From Arthrobacter sp. HY1533 (lineage in GTDB: Bacteria > Actinomycetota > Actinomycetes > Actinomycetales > Micrococcaceae): a stretch of DNA of 64,000 bases. This document shows positions 38,339 through 47,808 of the stretch, piece after piece. The stretch covers positions 1-64,000 of the forward strand of contig NZ_JANKZF010000022.1 of the NCBI RefSeq assembly GCF_027568515.1, read 5' to 3'. The notes under the pieces are model-generated. The model was not told the origin of the DNA, ran no database searches, and worked only from the letters and a program-made list of their open reading frames with translations. Position 1 is the stretch's first letter, and each line of letters opens with the position of its first letter. The position numbers and the translations under genes were made by a program.

Positions 38339-39316
38339 TTAGGCGGATGCGCGCTGCTGGGGTGCGGCAACCTCGGCCAGGACGCGGCTGAGGACCACCT
38401 CGGGGGTGGCGCCGGCGAATTCCGCTTCCGGGTCCATGACAAAACGGTGCGTCCACACGTAGGGCGCCAGTTCCTTGATGTCGTCGGGCAGCACATAGTT
38501 GCGGCCCTTGGCTGCAGCCCAGACCTTGGCGATGCGGACCATGGCGATGGCGCCACGGACGGAGACGCCCAGTCGGGTCTCGGGCGCGTTGCGGGTCTCT
38601 TCGCACAGGCGGGAGATGTATTCCAGCACGGCTGCGTCGGCGTGGGTGGTCGAGGCCAGGTCTGCCATCTCGGAGACGGCCTGCGGGGTGATGATGGCCT
38701 GCAGCGTGGAGGTGCGGTCGCGCTGGCTGGAGCCCGAGAGCAGCTGCACTGTGGAGGCGTGGTCCGGGTAGCCAATGGAAGTCTTGACCAGGAAGCGGTC
38801 CAGCTGGGCTTCGGGGAGGCGGTACGTTCCGGCCTGCTCAATGGGGTTCTGGGTTGCCAGCACCATGAACGGGCGGCCCGTTTCGTAGGTGGTGCCGTCC
38901 ATGGTCACGCGGGACTCCTCCATGACCTCCAGCAGGGCTGACTGGGTCTTCGGGGAGGCGCGGTTGATTTCATCGGCCAGCACAATGGTGGCGAAGATGG
39001 GGCCCTTGTGGAATTCGAATTCCTGGACCTTCTGGTCGTAGATCATGACGCCGGTGACGTCGGAGGGCAGCAGGTCAGGTGTGAACTGGATGCGCGAGTG
39101 CGTGCCCTTGACGGTTGCCGAGAGGGCGCGGGCCAGCATGGTCTTGCCGGTTCCGGGTGCATCCTCGAACAGGACGTGACCTTCCGCGAGCATGGCCGCC
39201 AGCGTCAGGCTGATGACCTGGGACTTGCCCAGGATGGCCTGGCCTACATTGGCGACAAGCTTTTCAAAGGTACCTGCAAACCACGTGGCCTGTTCCGGCG
39301 TCATGGACATAGTCAT
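38339..39316 (-). CDS. MoxR-family AAA+ ATPase
   Basis: This 325-residue cytoplasmic chaperone-type ATPase shows Walker A EDAPGTGKTMLARAL (about residue 50), Walker B VLADEINRASPKTQSALLE (about residue 110), sensor 1 ATQNPIEQ (about 148) and the lid-domain arginine region ETRLGVSVRGAIAMVR (about 255). MoxR proteins use ATP to mature partner complexes together with DUF58/VWA proteins. It follows the most downstream giant Ig/FN3 gene by 100 nt and opens the block of tightly spaced regulatory and membrane genes. Alternative ATGs lie two and four codons downstream. Confidence 0.95.
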   Translation of the reverse strand: MTMSMTPEQATWFAGTFEKLVANVGQAILGKSQVISLTLAAMLAEGHVLFEDAPGTGKTMLARALSATVKGTHSRIQFTPDLLPSDVTGVMIYDQKVQEFEFHKGPIFATIVLADEINRASPKTQSALLEVMEESRVTMDGTTYETGRPFMVLATQNPIEQAGTYRLPEAQLDRFLVKTSIGYPDHASTVQLLSGSSQRDRTSTLQAIITPQAVSEMADLASTTHADAAVLEYISRLCEETRNAPETRLGVSVRGAIAMVRIAKVWAAAKGRNYVLPDDIKELAPYVWTHRFVMDPEAEFAGATPEVVLSRVLAEVAAPQQRASA

Positions 39317-39378
39317 TCTTCTTTCGATCGTGTTTGTTCATGCACTGTCTGCAGCAAAAACCTGCCACAGTTTATCCA

Positions 39379-39402
39379 CTAATTGGCGTTACTCGCCATT
39401 AG
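39379..39402. other. Hairpin upstream of moxR-like gene
   Basis: CTAATTGGCG and CGCCATTAG pair over nine positions with one bulged T and a 5-nt loop. It lies in the 100 nt between the giant gene ending at 39417 and the MoxR start. There is no adjacent T-run, so it could be a weak terminator, an operator or an mRNA processing site. Confidence 0.4.
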
Positions 39403-39416
39403 GGGCCGGATTCCGC

Positions 39417-42400
39417 TCAACAGGGCGGCGGACCGGTGACGTTGACGCTGCTGGGCAGCACGTAGTAACCCGTGAGGCGGCCGCTGCTGATGCGGTACCA
39501 GTTCCCGGAACTAGGCCAGACGTTGGCGCAGCTGTCTATCTGCACCTCACCGTCACCATAGGAAAGCCACTGCCCGCCGGGGTCCGCCGAGGTGTTCTGG
39601 ACCTTGTTGCATTCCTCGGGGTTGGCCGAGGGGCGCCAGTGGAAGTCACCGCCGACCAGCGGGACGGTGCAGCTGTTGCCGCCAATCCCGGGATCCGTCC
39701 GTGCCGTGGTTGGCCTGGGCGGGCCGCTTCGGGCCGTCGCCGTGGCAATGGGGCCCCAGTCGCCGCGTGAGTTCCTGGACTGGATTTGAATGTCCCGGCT
39801 CCGGTTGGGGCCGCCCAGGTCCACTGACCCGCTGCCGTTCTTGGCCGGAATCTCGGCACCGAAACCGCCGCCGTCGTTGATGCGCACGGCCACCGAGTCG
39901 GTGTTGGCCCCGGGTGCATCCCACGAGTAGTAGGCGCGCGTGTCGCCGGTGCCGCTTCCGCCGGCTGCAATGCCGGGTGTCCCGGGAACCCCATAGGGCG
40001 TGGCTGCATTGGAGGTGGCCGGCCCGCTCTTCTCGGTGGTGGCACTGGAGGACACCACAATGGTGACGGTGGTCCCTGCCCCGTTGGTGGCCGGGAGGTA
40101 CATGCCGGGCGTGATGATGCTAGTGCCGCCGATGCCTCCGTTGACGGTGGCCGTGTAGCTGAGCTCGCCGGGCGCGGAACCGCCCAGCGCTGCACCCTGC
40201 GGCGGGGTGAAGTCCACCAGGATCTGCCGTCCGGCAGCTCCCGTGTTGGCCTCGGTGATCCGCAGCCCCGTGACCGGCCCGGGCTTGCTGACCGAGCGGC
40301 GCGGCGCGGACTGCGCCCCCAGGTCGGAGATGTCCACCTCGGTGGAGACGGACACGGCGAAGGTGTAGTTGCCGGCCCCGTTGGGCAGCGACACAACTGT
40401 GCTGGTGCCGCCTGCCGCAAGCGTGCCTTGCACGGCCCCGTCAAGGAACCTTGTCACGGTGTAGTTTTTCAGGCCTCCGCCGTTGAGATCGGGTTGCACC
40501 CAATCCAACTGCACCTGGTTCTGGCTGCCGAGCGTGTCCAGGACCGTCAGGGTCGGTGCGCCCGGCGTGAACGGCTTGCCTGCCGGCTTGCCCAGGGCGG
40601 AGTAGCGGCTCCACGCCGATGGTTCCGGCGCATTGTTCACGGCCTGGACCCTGAAGGCGTATTCGGTGCCGTTGCTCAGGCCTGTCCAGCTCAGCTTGTT
40701 GCCGGCCGTGACGCTCTGCTGCGGGTTCTGCCCGGCAGGGGCCGGGGAGATCTCCACATTGAAGCTCTTCACCGCCGAGTACTCCCCCGTGGGCGTTTCC
40801 CAGCTGACGTCCAATTGCTGGTCCCCCCGCTTGACCACGGGGGCCGCGGGGGTGTCCGGCGCGGCGTCGGGGGTGGCCTTGGCCGATGCCCGGGAGAACT
40901 CCGAGCTGCCCACGCTGTTGGTGGCCTTGACCGTGAAGGTGTAGGCCGCGCCGTTCTTGAGCCCCGTGATGAGGCAGGTGTTGGTGGCACATTCCTGGGT
41001 GCCGCCGTCGCTCTTGCTGACTGTGTACCCCGTCAGTGTGGCGCCGTTGTCGGCCGGGGTGGTCCACTGCAGCATCACCTGCTTGCTCTTGACCTCCTGG
41101 ATGCGTGGCGCGGCGGGGGCGGCGGGGCGACCCTTGACGTTGAGGGTGATCTTGCCGTCCACCCAGCGGTTCCTGTCTGCGGTCTTGTCCTCAACCGTGT
41201 ACCCGACCACCACGTTGCCGGTAAAGTTTTCCGGCGCGGTGACGGCCACGGACCCACCGTTCTTGGCCACGGCGGTGCCCGCGGCGCCGGTGATGAGCTT
41301 GACGTCGACCAATTTCAGGGGCGTGTCGGGGAATGGGTTGGTGTCATTGCTGAGGACGTCCACGGTTTCCAGGCGCCCGGCATGGGCGTCCGGGACCCTG
41401 TCCTCGTTGGCCACTGCCAACGGCTTGGTGGAGGAGGTGACCCGCAGTGTCACGGTGGCGGCGACCGGCCCGTTGCTGCCGTCGCTGGCCTCGATGCCAA
41501 GCTCGAGCGTCTTGCCCAGTGCTGCATCCTTGGACGCCTCGACCTTCAAGCGCGCGCCGTCCACGGAGGCTGACACCCCGGCGGGACGGGTGCCTGCGAG
41601 CTTGAAGGCCAGCGGGTCCCCTTCGGGGTCCGAGGCCAGCTTGGACAGGTCAAGGGTGGCTGACCCAAGCTGGGCCACGTCGAGCTGGGTGCCGTTGAGG
41701 GTGGGGGCCAGGTTCTTGGCCGGCGACGGCGCCACCTCGGTCATGACCGTCAGCGTCGACTTCAGGCCCTCCATGTCATCGGGGCCCGTGCCGTCGGTGA
41801 CTTCAAAGGTGATGGACCCGGGGCCGAAGAAGTCCGTGTTGGCAGCGTACTTGATGCCGGTGCCGGCGGAATTGACGGCACCGGCCGGCGCGGCCCCGAT
41901 GAGCTTGATCTTGTCCGCCTGCGTGATGCGCGGGGTCCGCCCGTCCCTGACCTTGACGTAGTCGTTGAGGTCGAGCGTTGCTGAATTGCCCGCCTGGACC
42001 TTGATCGGATCACTCTTCTTCAGGACCGGGTACTGCTGTCCTGTGCCGGGCACCCAGACCACGGCGGTGGCCTCGAGCATGTCCTGGTCCGTGACCGTGT
42101 ACGGGATCATCTGCGCCGTGGCCGCAAGCTGGACGCGCAGTGTGCCGTCCGCCCCGACGGAGGCGTTTTCCGTGGGCCGGGCCAGTGAGACCTGCATGTC
42201 CTCGGCAACGCCGTCGGGGTCTTCATCATTTTTCAAGACGGGGACGTCGACTGTGTTCTTGCCCAGGGCCTCCTGCACAGTGACGGTGTCGTCCCGGGCA
42301 ATGGGGGCACGCAGCGGGGCGTCAGGGGTGACGCTCATGCGGAGGGTTCCGCGGGCAGTTGCCCCCGAGGGATCGGCCACGGTGTAGCTCAAGGTGGCGA

Positions 42401-45400
42401 CGCCGGCCTCCTGCGGCGAGGTGACAAGCACCCGGCCCTGCTTGGTGACGGACGGCTGCATCTCTTCCGGGCCGGCAAAACCGTCGGCAACCACGGCCAG
42501 CGGGTCGCCGTCGGGGTCTGCGTCGTTGAGCAGCAGGTCCAGGGCCACATGGCGCCCGGGCCTGATGGTGATGAAATCGTCCTGAGTCTTGGGTGGGTGG
42601 TTGCTTTCCTCAGCGGGGGCGATGCCGATCCGCACCTGGCCCACGGCTTCGGCGCCGAGGCGGTCCCTGACTTTGTAGCTAAAGGAGTCCGTGCCCGCAG
42701 AGTTGCCCGCAGCCGTGTAACTGATGAAACCGTTGCCCACCGTTGCCGTGCCGAGGGCCGGGGCAAGGTCGATGCCCACGAGCTGGACGGAGTCGCCGTC
42801 GGGGTCGATCCCGTCCAGCGGGACCTGCACGCGTGTGCTTGATCCGGCGATGACGCGGCCGTGGATGTTCTTCGGTGCCGGCGGCAGGTTGCGCTCGGGG
42901 TCCTCCGGGACCACCGTGATGCTGACCTGGGCGGAGCTGGACTGGCCGGAGCTGTTGCTGATCTTGTAGACGGCCGACACTGTCCCCGGTGTGGGTCCGG
43001 CCAGGAAGCGGAGGCTGTTTTCATCCACCCACAGCTTCCCCATTGATTCTTCGGGTGCCTGGGTGATCTCGGGGTTCTTGAGAACTTCCCCGTTGGGGTC
43101 CAGGTCGTTGGCCAGGACGGGGATGCGGACCACGTCGCCGGCCCGCACCACGGCCGAATCCTCCTTGGCCACCGGCGGCTGCACGGTGGCGGGTGCGGGG
43201 ATCTGCACCACGGAGATGCTGCCGGAGGAGCTGGCGTGGCCGTTGGAGATCGAGTACTTGATGGCCACGGGCTGGCCGTTGCTGCGCAGGTCGGTGACCT
43301 TGACAATTTGGTGGTCCAGGACGGTGACAGACAGCCCCGAATCTTCCGGCACGTCCACGGAGCGCACCACCAGGATCCCGCCGGCAGGGTCGGAGTCGTT
43401 CTCCAGGACATCCACCAGGGCTGTGCCGCCCGTGGGCAGCATGGCGATGTCCTTCACGGCAACGGGGGCCAGCGCTTCATCCGGGGCGACCACCTCGATG
43501 CGGATCAGGCCGGTGGAACTCTGCGGCCCATTGGTGACTTGGTAGGTCAAGTAGACCGAACCCACAGTCGTGGCCGTGTAGCTGAAGGTGTTGTTGTCGG
43601 AGATTGTGGACACGGTTCCGGCCGTTGCCTTGTCCACGCTGGCCAGGCGCAACTCTCCCCCGGCCGGGTCCTGGTCGTTCTTCAGCGGCGCGACGACGGC
43701 CGACTGGCCTGACACCACGCGCACGTAGTCGGCGTTAGCCACGGGCGGGACCGAGCCGGCGGGCTTGACCGAGACGGCAATCGTCTTTTCCACCGTGGTC
43801 CGGTTGTCCGACACCGTGACGGTCACCTTCTTGGGTCCGCTGTCCTTGCCATTGTCGAGGTAGCTCAATTGGCCGTCCGGGGTGAATTTCACCTCGGCAC
43901 TGTCGTCACCGGCGACGGCTTTCACCAGAAAGATGTCATCGCCGTCGGGGTCGATCATGTCGGTGAGGACGTTTTGGCTGATGGACGCCCCCTGGGCGAC
44001 CACCATGGTGGTGGGGCGCAGGGACACTGGCGCGGAATTCTCATCCTGGGGAACCACACGGACTGTGACATTGGCCTGGCCGACGCCGCCGCGCCCGTCA
44101 TTGGCGGTGTAGACAAACGTTTCTGAAATTGCCGGAGCGCTTGCCGGCACCACAAGCTGGAGACCCGTGCCTCCGTAGATGGTTTCAATCTCGCCGCTCT
44201 GGAGCTTGCCCTCGGCCCCGCGGACGGTGAGGACGTCGCCGTCGGGATCGGAATCGTTGTAGAGGACCGGCAGGATGGAAGTTGCCCCGGGGCGGACCCC
44301 AAAGCTGTCCAGAACTGCAAGCGGTGGCCTGTTGGGCTTGGTCCGGTCGGGCAGCGTGTTGACCACATTGGGATCTGCCGAGTCCTTTTCCGGATTGTCG
44401 GACTTGTTCATGTCGGCCTTCAGGTCGTCCCAGTTGTTGACGAGCCTGAGGTTGTCATTGACCAGCCAGACATTCCCGCCTGCCGTGTCGTTGAGCACCA
44501 CCACGTCGCGGTTCTGCCGGAAGGCCAGGCGTGAGGCCGCGCTGGCGCCCGGTATGGTCTGGAATGCGGGGTCCTGCCCGGCGCAATGGAAGAGGTATTG
44601 GTTGGAGCCGCCCCATGCCGCGTGAATGCACCCGCCTTGCTGGATGGGGGCAATGGGCTGGCCGGCCGTTTTCATGGGAACTTCAGTGGCTGCCTGCCCG
44701 TCCAGGGGTTGGAGCACCATGCCAGCTGACGTCTCAATGGCCACGGCGTCTGCGTCCACGCTGGGATGTTGGAGGCGGGCGCCCTTGCCGCCTGCCAAGG
44801 CAACCTTTTTGTTGCCGGGCAGGAAAAGGGTGCCTGTGGCGGGGTCAAGGACCACGGCATTGCCGCCCACACTGCTGAGTTCGAGGTCGGCGGAATCCGG
44901 CAGCCCGGCCACCACATCCGTCTTCTTGTCCACCACATGGCCGCCCGGCTCAACGCTCAGCGTTGTCAGCTGGGCGGTTTCGGGGTTCAGTGCAAGAACC
45001 GTGCTGACCTCGCCTTTGCCTGACTGGGCAACCACGGCCTTCGCATTGGGCATGGCAGAGAGCGTTGCGGCCGTGGTCTTGTCGCTGAAGGAGCTGACGG
45101 CTCCTGGCTGCATGACCCATACCTTGCCCGCGACGGGATCGGAGATGGCAACGAGTGAAGAGCCAAGGGACAGCGACTTCGCGCCCGACATGACGGTGTC
45201 CTGGGTCAGGGCCATGGCTGGCACGTCCACCTGGTTCATGAGGGTTCCGGCGTCGTTGTCCATAAAAACGGTGGCCGCGTTTTGAAGTACGTCGAAATTG
45301 TCGGAAGAGGCGGCGAACCCGCCGTCGAGTTCCTTCGATTCCGAGTTTAAGTGCGCCACCATGTTCAGGCTGCGGTTTGTCACCCATACGCTGCCGTCGT

Positions 45401-45533
45401 TCAGGTCGACGTCGGCTGTTGCGAACCCCGGGTAGACAACTGCCCCGGCCACGACGGCGGCGACGACGCCCAACAGGCCCACCGAGCTCAAAAGTCGCTT
45501 GTTTCGGAGAGCCCTTGTAGACAATGACGCCAA
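39417..45533 (-). CDS. Giant Ig/FN3 repeat surface protein, paralogue 1
   Basis: This 2,038-residue protein begins with a basic segment and one hydrophobic helix (residues 13-36), ending in GFATADVDLNDG, which could be a signal-peptidase site or an uncleaved anchor. Residues about 45-390 have recurring VWVTN, VLALNPET and NVWLVND strands, a beta-propeller-like head with a conserved Cys pair. About ten Ig/cadherin-like modules marked by NDxDPDGD motifs follow to about residue 1430. Five FN3-like modules come next (first: RIQEVKSKQVMLQW), then a tail with four cysteines, the last being the C-terminal residue. No LPxTG motif. The start is TTG with AAGGGAAG upstream. It is colinear with the other two giants over its whole length. 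Probable role: long cell-surface fibre; ligand unknown. Confidence 0.9.
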   Translation of the reverse strand: MASLSTRALRNKRLLSSVGLLGVVAAVVAGAVVYPGFATADVDLNDGSVWVTNRSLNMVAHLNSESKELDGGFAASSDNFDVLQNAATVFMDNDAGTLMNQVDVPAMALTQDTVMSGAKSLSLGSSLVAISDPVAGKVWVMQPGAVSSFSDKTTAATLSAMPNAKAVVAQSGKGEVSTVLALNPETAQLTTLSVEPGGHVVDKKTDVVAGLPDSADLELSSVGGNAVVLDPATGTLFLPGNKKVALAGGKGARLQHPSVDADAVAIETSAGMVLQPLDGQAATEVPMKTAGQPIAPIQQGGCIHAAWGGSNQYLFHCAGQDPAFQTIPGASAASRLAFRQNRDVVVLNDTAGGNVWLVNDNLRLVNNWDDLKADMNKSDNPEKDSADPNVVNTLPDRTKPNRPPLAVLDSFGVRPGATSILPVLYNDSDPDGDVLTVRGAEGKLQSGEIETIYGGTGLQLVVPASAPAISETFVYTANDGRGGVGQANVTVRVVPQDENSAPVSLRPTTMVVAQGASISQNVLTDMIDPDGDDIFLVKAVAGDDSAEVKFTPDGQLSYLDNGKDSGPKKVTVTVSDNRTTVEKTIAVSVKPAGSVPPVANADYVRVVSGQSAVVAPLKNDQDPAGGELRLASVDKATAGTVSTISDNNTFSYTATTVGSVYLTYQVTNGPQSSTGLIRIEVVAPDEALAPVAVKDIAMLPTGGTALVDVLENDSDPAGGILVVRSVDVPEDSGLSVTVLDHQIVKVTDLRSNGQPVAIKYSISNGHASSSGSISVVQIPAPATVQPPVAKEDSAVVRAGDVVRIPVLANDLDPNGEVLKNPEITQAPEESMGKLWVDENSLRFLAGPTPGTVSAVYKISNSSGQSSSAQVSITVVPEDPERNLPPAPKNIHGRVIAGSSTRVQVPLDGIDPDGDSVQLVGIDLAPALGTATVGNGFISYTAAGNSAGTDSFSYKVRDRLGAEAVGQVRIGIAPAEESNHPPKTQDDFITIRPGRHVALDLLLNDADPDGDPLAVVADGFAGPEEMQPSVTKQGRVLVTSPQEAGVATLSYTVADPSGATARGTLRMSVTPDAPLRAPIARDDTVTVQEALGKNTVDVPVLKNDEDPDGVAEDMQVSLARPTENASVGADGTLRVQLAATAQMIPYTVTDQDMLEATAVVWVPGTGQQYPVLKKSDPIKVQAGNSATLDLNDYVKVRDGRTPRITQADKIKLIGAAPAGAVNSAGTGIKYAANTDFFGPGSITFEVTDGTGPDDMEGLKSTLTVMTEVAPSPAKNLAPTLNGTQLDVAQLGSATLDLSKLASDPEGDPLAFKLAGTRPAGVSASVDGARLKVEASKDAALGKTLELGIEASDGSNGPVAATVTLRVTSSTKPLAVANEDRVPDAHAGRLETVDVLSNDTNPFPDTPLKLVDVKLITGAAGTAVAKNGGSVAVTAPENFTGNVVVGYTVEDKTADRNRWVDGKITLNVKGRPAAPAAPRIQEVKSKQVMLQWTTPADNGATLTGYTVSKSDGGTQECATNTCLITGLKNGAAYTFTVKATNSVGSSEFSRASAKATPDAAPDTPAAPVVKRGDQQLDVSWETPTGEYSAVKSFNVEISPAPAGQNPQQSVTAGNKLSWTGLSNGTEYAFRVQAVNNAPEPSAWSRYSALGKPAGKPFTPGAPTLTVLDTLGSQNQVQLDWVQPDLNGGGLKNYTVTRFLDGAVQGTLAAGGTSTVVSLPNGAGNYTFAVSVSTEVDISDLGAQSAPRRSVSKPGPVTGLRITEANTGAAGRQILVDFTPPQGAALGGSAPGELSYTATVNGGIGGTSIITPGMYLPATNGAGTTVTIVVSSSATTEKSGPATSNAATPYGVPGTPGIAAGGSGTGDTRAYYSWDAPGANTDSVAVRINDGGGFGAEIPAKNGSGSVDLGGPNRSRDIQIQSRNSRGDWGPIATATARSGPPRPTTARTDPGIGGNSCTVPLVGGDFHWRPSANPEECNKVQNTSADPGGQWLSYGDGEVQIDSCANVWPSSGNWYRISSGRLTGYYVLPSSVNVTGPPPC

Positions 45534-45654
45534 AGAAATGCACTTCCCTTATCTAATAATTAGCCCATCGAATTGTTCAGGAAACTCCACGTCATGGCAA
45601 CCTAGGGTGCCCGTACGTCTGGGAGATTTGGGCCACCCTTCTTGGCGGCAACGT

Positions 45655-47580
45655 TCAGGCCGCTTTGGGGTGGGCGTCGGGGTCGCCGTCCTTGGTGGTT
45701 CCCTGGCGTTGTTGGAGTGCCTTCAGGGTGGCGTCGATGAGGGTTTTGAGGGTTTCGTTGTAGACCGGTGGCTGGGTGTCCGGCTGCTCGGGTGGGTGTT
45801 GGTGGCCGGTGGGGCTGGTCCATTCGATGCCCTCTTCGGTTTTGCGGGGGCTCCAGGCGCGGGGGTGGACCGACTGACGTGCAAAGGACTGCTCGGTGCG
45901 CACATGGCCGTTGCGGGTTCTGTCGTCCTTGTGGTGCTTGAGCCGGTGATGCAACCGGCACAACGATTCGAGGTTGTCGTAGGTGGTGGGCCCGCCCGTG
46001 GCGAAGGCGTGGAGGTGGTCGGTTTCGCAGTTCACGGCCCGGGCGGTGCAGCCCGGGAACACGCAGTACTCATCGCGCATCAGTAGCCTGGTCTGCATGG
46101 CCTTCGTCACCCGGTGGATGTCCGGTGCCGCGTCCAGGGGCTGGTTGCTGATGGGGTCCACCAGGACCCGGTAGAAACTGGGTGCGTTGGCGGTGAGGTA
46201 CTTGGCGACCTCGATGCTGATCGGGCCTGCTCCTGGCATCCAGGCCGGCTCGTCCGTGAACCCGAGCAACGACAACGCCGGCACCAACAGGATCGGGGTG
46301 ACCTGTGGCAGGGGCGGCCACACCCCACACCCGAATCCGGTCACACCAGTCCCGTTCTGGCTGGTTCCGGGCCCGGCTGCGCCCACGATTCCAACAGGTG
46401 TGAGGTGTGGTGGTTGGCCGGGCACCTGCCAGTCGGGCAGGTTCCGCGGGTCTGGCTCCTTGAAGCCTGGGTCCTGGTAGTCGGGGTCGTCAAAGACGGG
46501 GACTTGCCAGGGGTGGAAGCGGGGGCCGAGGCGGTCGGGGTCAGGGAACGCCCCGCCCTGGCAGGGATCCGGTTCCTGCTCCACCCGACTGAACCACGAA
46601 CCTGGCCCTGCGAGGCTGTCGGAACCGCTGCCGCCGCTGTCACCGGCGGGTGCTGGTGCGTGGATGTTGTTGGTCTCGAGGGTTTGGCAGAGGAGGAGGG
46701 CGGCGGCGATGTCGGCCCTTAGTTGGGTCAGGGTGCGGTTTTCGTGGGGGCCTTGGGCCGCCTGGGCGGTGGCGGTGCATTGGGTCCAGATCGCCTCGAT
46801 GGTCGGTGAGGGGCCGTAGAGGTTGAGCCAGGCCATCCCGTCCCGGGACCGGCTGATCCCCAGTTGCCGGCGCTCATAGGCCTGCCTTGTTTTGGGGACC
46901 AGGGTTTCCGGGTAGGCGCGTTCCCGGGCGCGGCGGGCCTTCTCCCGGAAGCTGTGCAGCGTGGCGTGCTCCGCCTTGCCCAGCAAGACTTCCTCGAAGG
47001 CGTCAATCACGTTCTGGGGTAGGTGGGCGGCGCGGAGCAGGCTGGTTTCTTCGGCGATGATGACCGCATGCTCCCACCCCAACACCCCCGCTGAGAGCTG
47101 CTCCATGGTGGCGGGGAGGTGGCGGACCAGGGTGGCCGCATCGATCATCAACGCCCCCGCGTAGCCTTCGGTGATGGTGAACAGCGCGGCGATCTCGGCC
47201 CGCACCCCGGCCCGGGACGTTTCTCGCTGCCACGGATCCAACTCCAACACGGTGGCTTCGGCCTCGGCCGCGGAGACCATCCGTTCCACCAACACGGCTT
47301 TCAACGCGGTGGCCTGGTTTTGGTGCCGGGACAGGGCTGACAGGGCTGTTGCGGTGCTGTCCTGAAGGGCACGGAGCCCGCCCAGGCGGGAATCCGGGAC
47401 CTCGTTGTCCGGGTGGCCGGGGTGCAGTGGCTCGGGATAATCCGGCAAACCCTCCAGGGCGGCGATGTCGGTGGCCAGGGGAATGATGGTGGGAAAGGTG
47501 AAGGCATCCAGCAGTTCCGCCACAGCACCTGTGGTGGAGGAACCTTCCCGATCAGCCGGGAAATTCACCGAACCGCCCAT
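45655..47580 (-). CDS. DUF222 / HNH endonuclease (13E12-like)
   Basis: This 641-residue protein has the all-helical DUF222 region in residues about 60-330 and a Pro/Gly-rich middle. A C-terminal HNH nuclease module follows (MRDEYCVFPGC, NCETDHLHAFATGG, LCRLHHRLKHHKD, about residues 535-590) with all metal-site residues intact. Such genes occur in many copies in actinobacteria and behave like mobile or selfish elements; a function is not established. It interrupts the row of giant genes. A TATAAT box lies exactly 6 nt before its ATG, so its mRNA should be leaderless and its expression independent of the locus. Confidence 0.9.
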   Translation of the reverse strand: MGGSVNFPADREGSSTTGAVAELLDAFTFPTIIPLATDIAALEGLPDYPEPLHPGHPDNEVPDSRLGGLRALQDSTATALSALSRHQNQATALKAVLVERMVSAAEAEATVLELDPWQRETSRAGVRAEIAALFTITEGYAGALMIDAATLVRHLPATMEQLSAGVLGWEHAVIIAEETSLLRAAHLPQNVIDAFEEVLLGKAEHATLHSFREKARRARERAYPETLVPKTRQAYERRQLGISRSRDGMAWLNLYGPSPTIEAIWTQCTATAQAAQGPHENRTLTQLRADIAAALLLCQTLETNNIHAPAPAGDSGGSGSDSLAGPGSWFSRVEQEPDPCQGGAFPDPDRLGPRFHPWQVPVFDDPDYQDPGFKEPDPRNLPDWQVPGQPPHLTPVGIVGAAGPGTSQNGTGVTGFGCGVWPPLPQVTPILLVPALSLLGFTDEPAWMPGAGPISIEVAKYLTANAPSFYRVLVDPISNQPLDAAPDIHRVTKAMQTRLLMRDEYCVFPGCTARAVNCETDHLHAFATGGPTTYDNLESLCRLHHRLKHHKDDRTRNGHVRTEQSFARQSVHPRAWSPRKTEEGIEWTSPTGHQHPPEQPDTQPPVYNETLKTLIDATLKALQQRQGTTKDGDPDAHPKAA

Positions 47581-47586
47581 ACATCA

Positions 47587-47592
47587 ATTATA
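47587..47592 (-). promoter_or_regulatory. Consensus -10 box of a leaderless HNH transcript
   Basis: TATAAT on the minus strand ends 6 nt before the HNH ATG, which places the expected transcription start at or next to the A of the start codon. No ribosome site is present, consistent with a leaderless mRNA. A matching -35 box is not evident. Confidence 0.6.
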
Positions 47593-47672
47593 GATCAAAT
47601 AGACTAGTAGTGACATGGTTGTGGACAAGTTCTCAGAGATATTTTCCCATGACGGGGACGGGTCGCACCGGG

Positions 47673-47691
47673 GGTCTCGACAGGCTCGACC
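47673..47691 (-). repeat. Short dispersed intergenic repeat, copy 2
   Basis: GGTCTCGACAGGCTCGACC (plus strand) is the inverse complement of the 18399-18417 repeat with two differences. It lies in the gap between the HNH gene and the second giant gene. Confidence 0.5.
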
Positions 47692-47778
47692 ACCGGGCAC
47701 AGGCCCGGCGTCAAAGGTGATGCAGCGTTGGCAAAAAACCAGCATTAAGTGATGCGGCGTCGGTAGTGGCTTGGACAG

Positions 47779-47804
47779 GCCCGGCCACCGAATGATGGCC
47801 GGGC
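47779..47804 (-). terminator. Hairpin after giant paralogue 2
   Basis: Perfect 9-bp arms (GCCCGGCCA/TGGCCGGGC) around an 8-nt loop lie 4 nt after the stop of the giant gene. It lacks a T-run. It could terminate transcription before the HNH gene or protect the 3' end of the giant mRNA. Confidence 0.55.
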
Positions 47805-47808
47805 ATGC

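Noticed and set aside
45655-47580. HNH gene as part of a restriction or anti-phage system.
   Set aside because: No methyltransferase or other defence gene is near it. The DUF222/HNH type is usually a stand-alone multi-copy gene.
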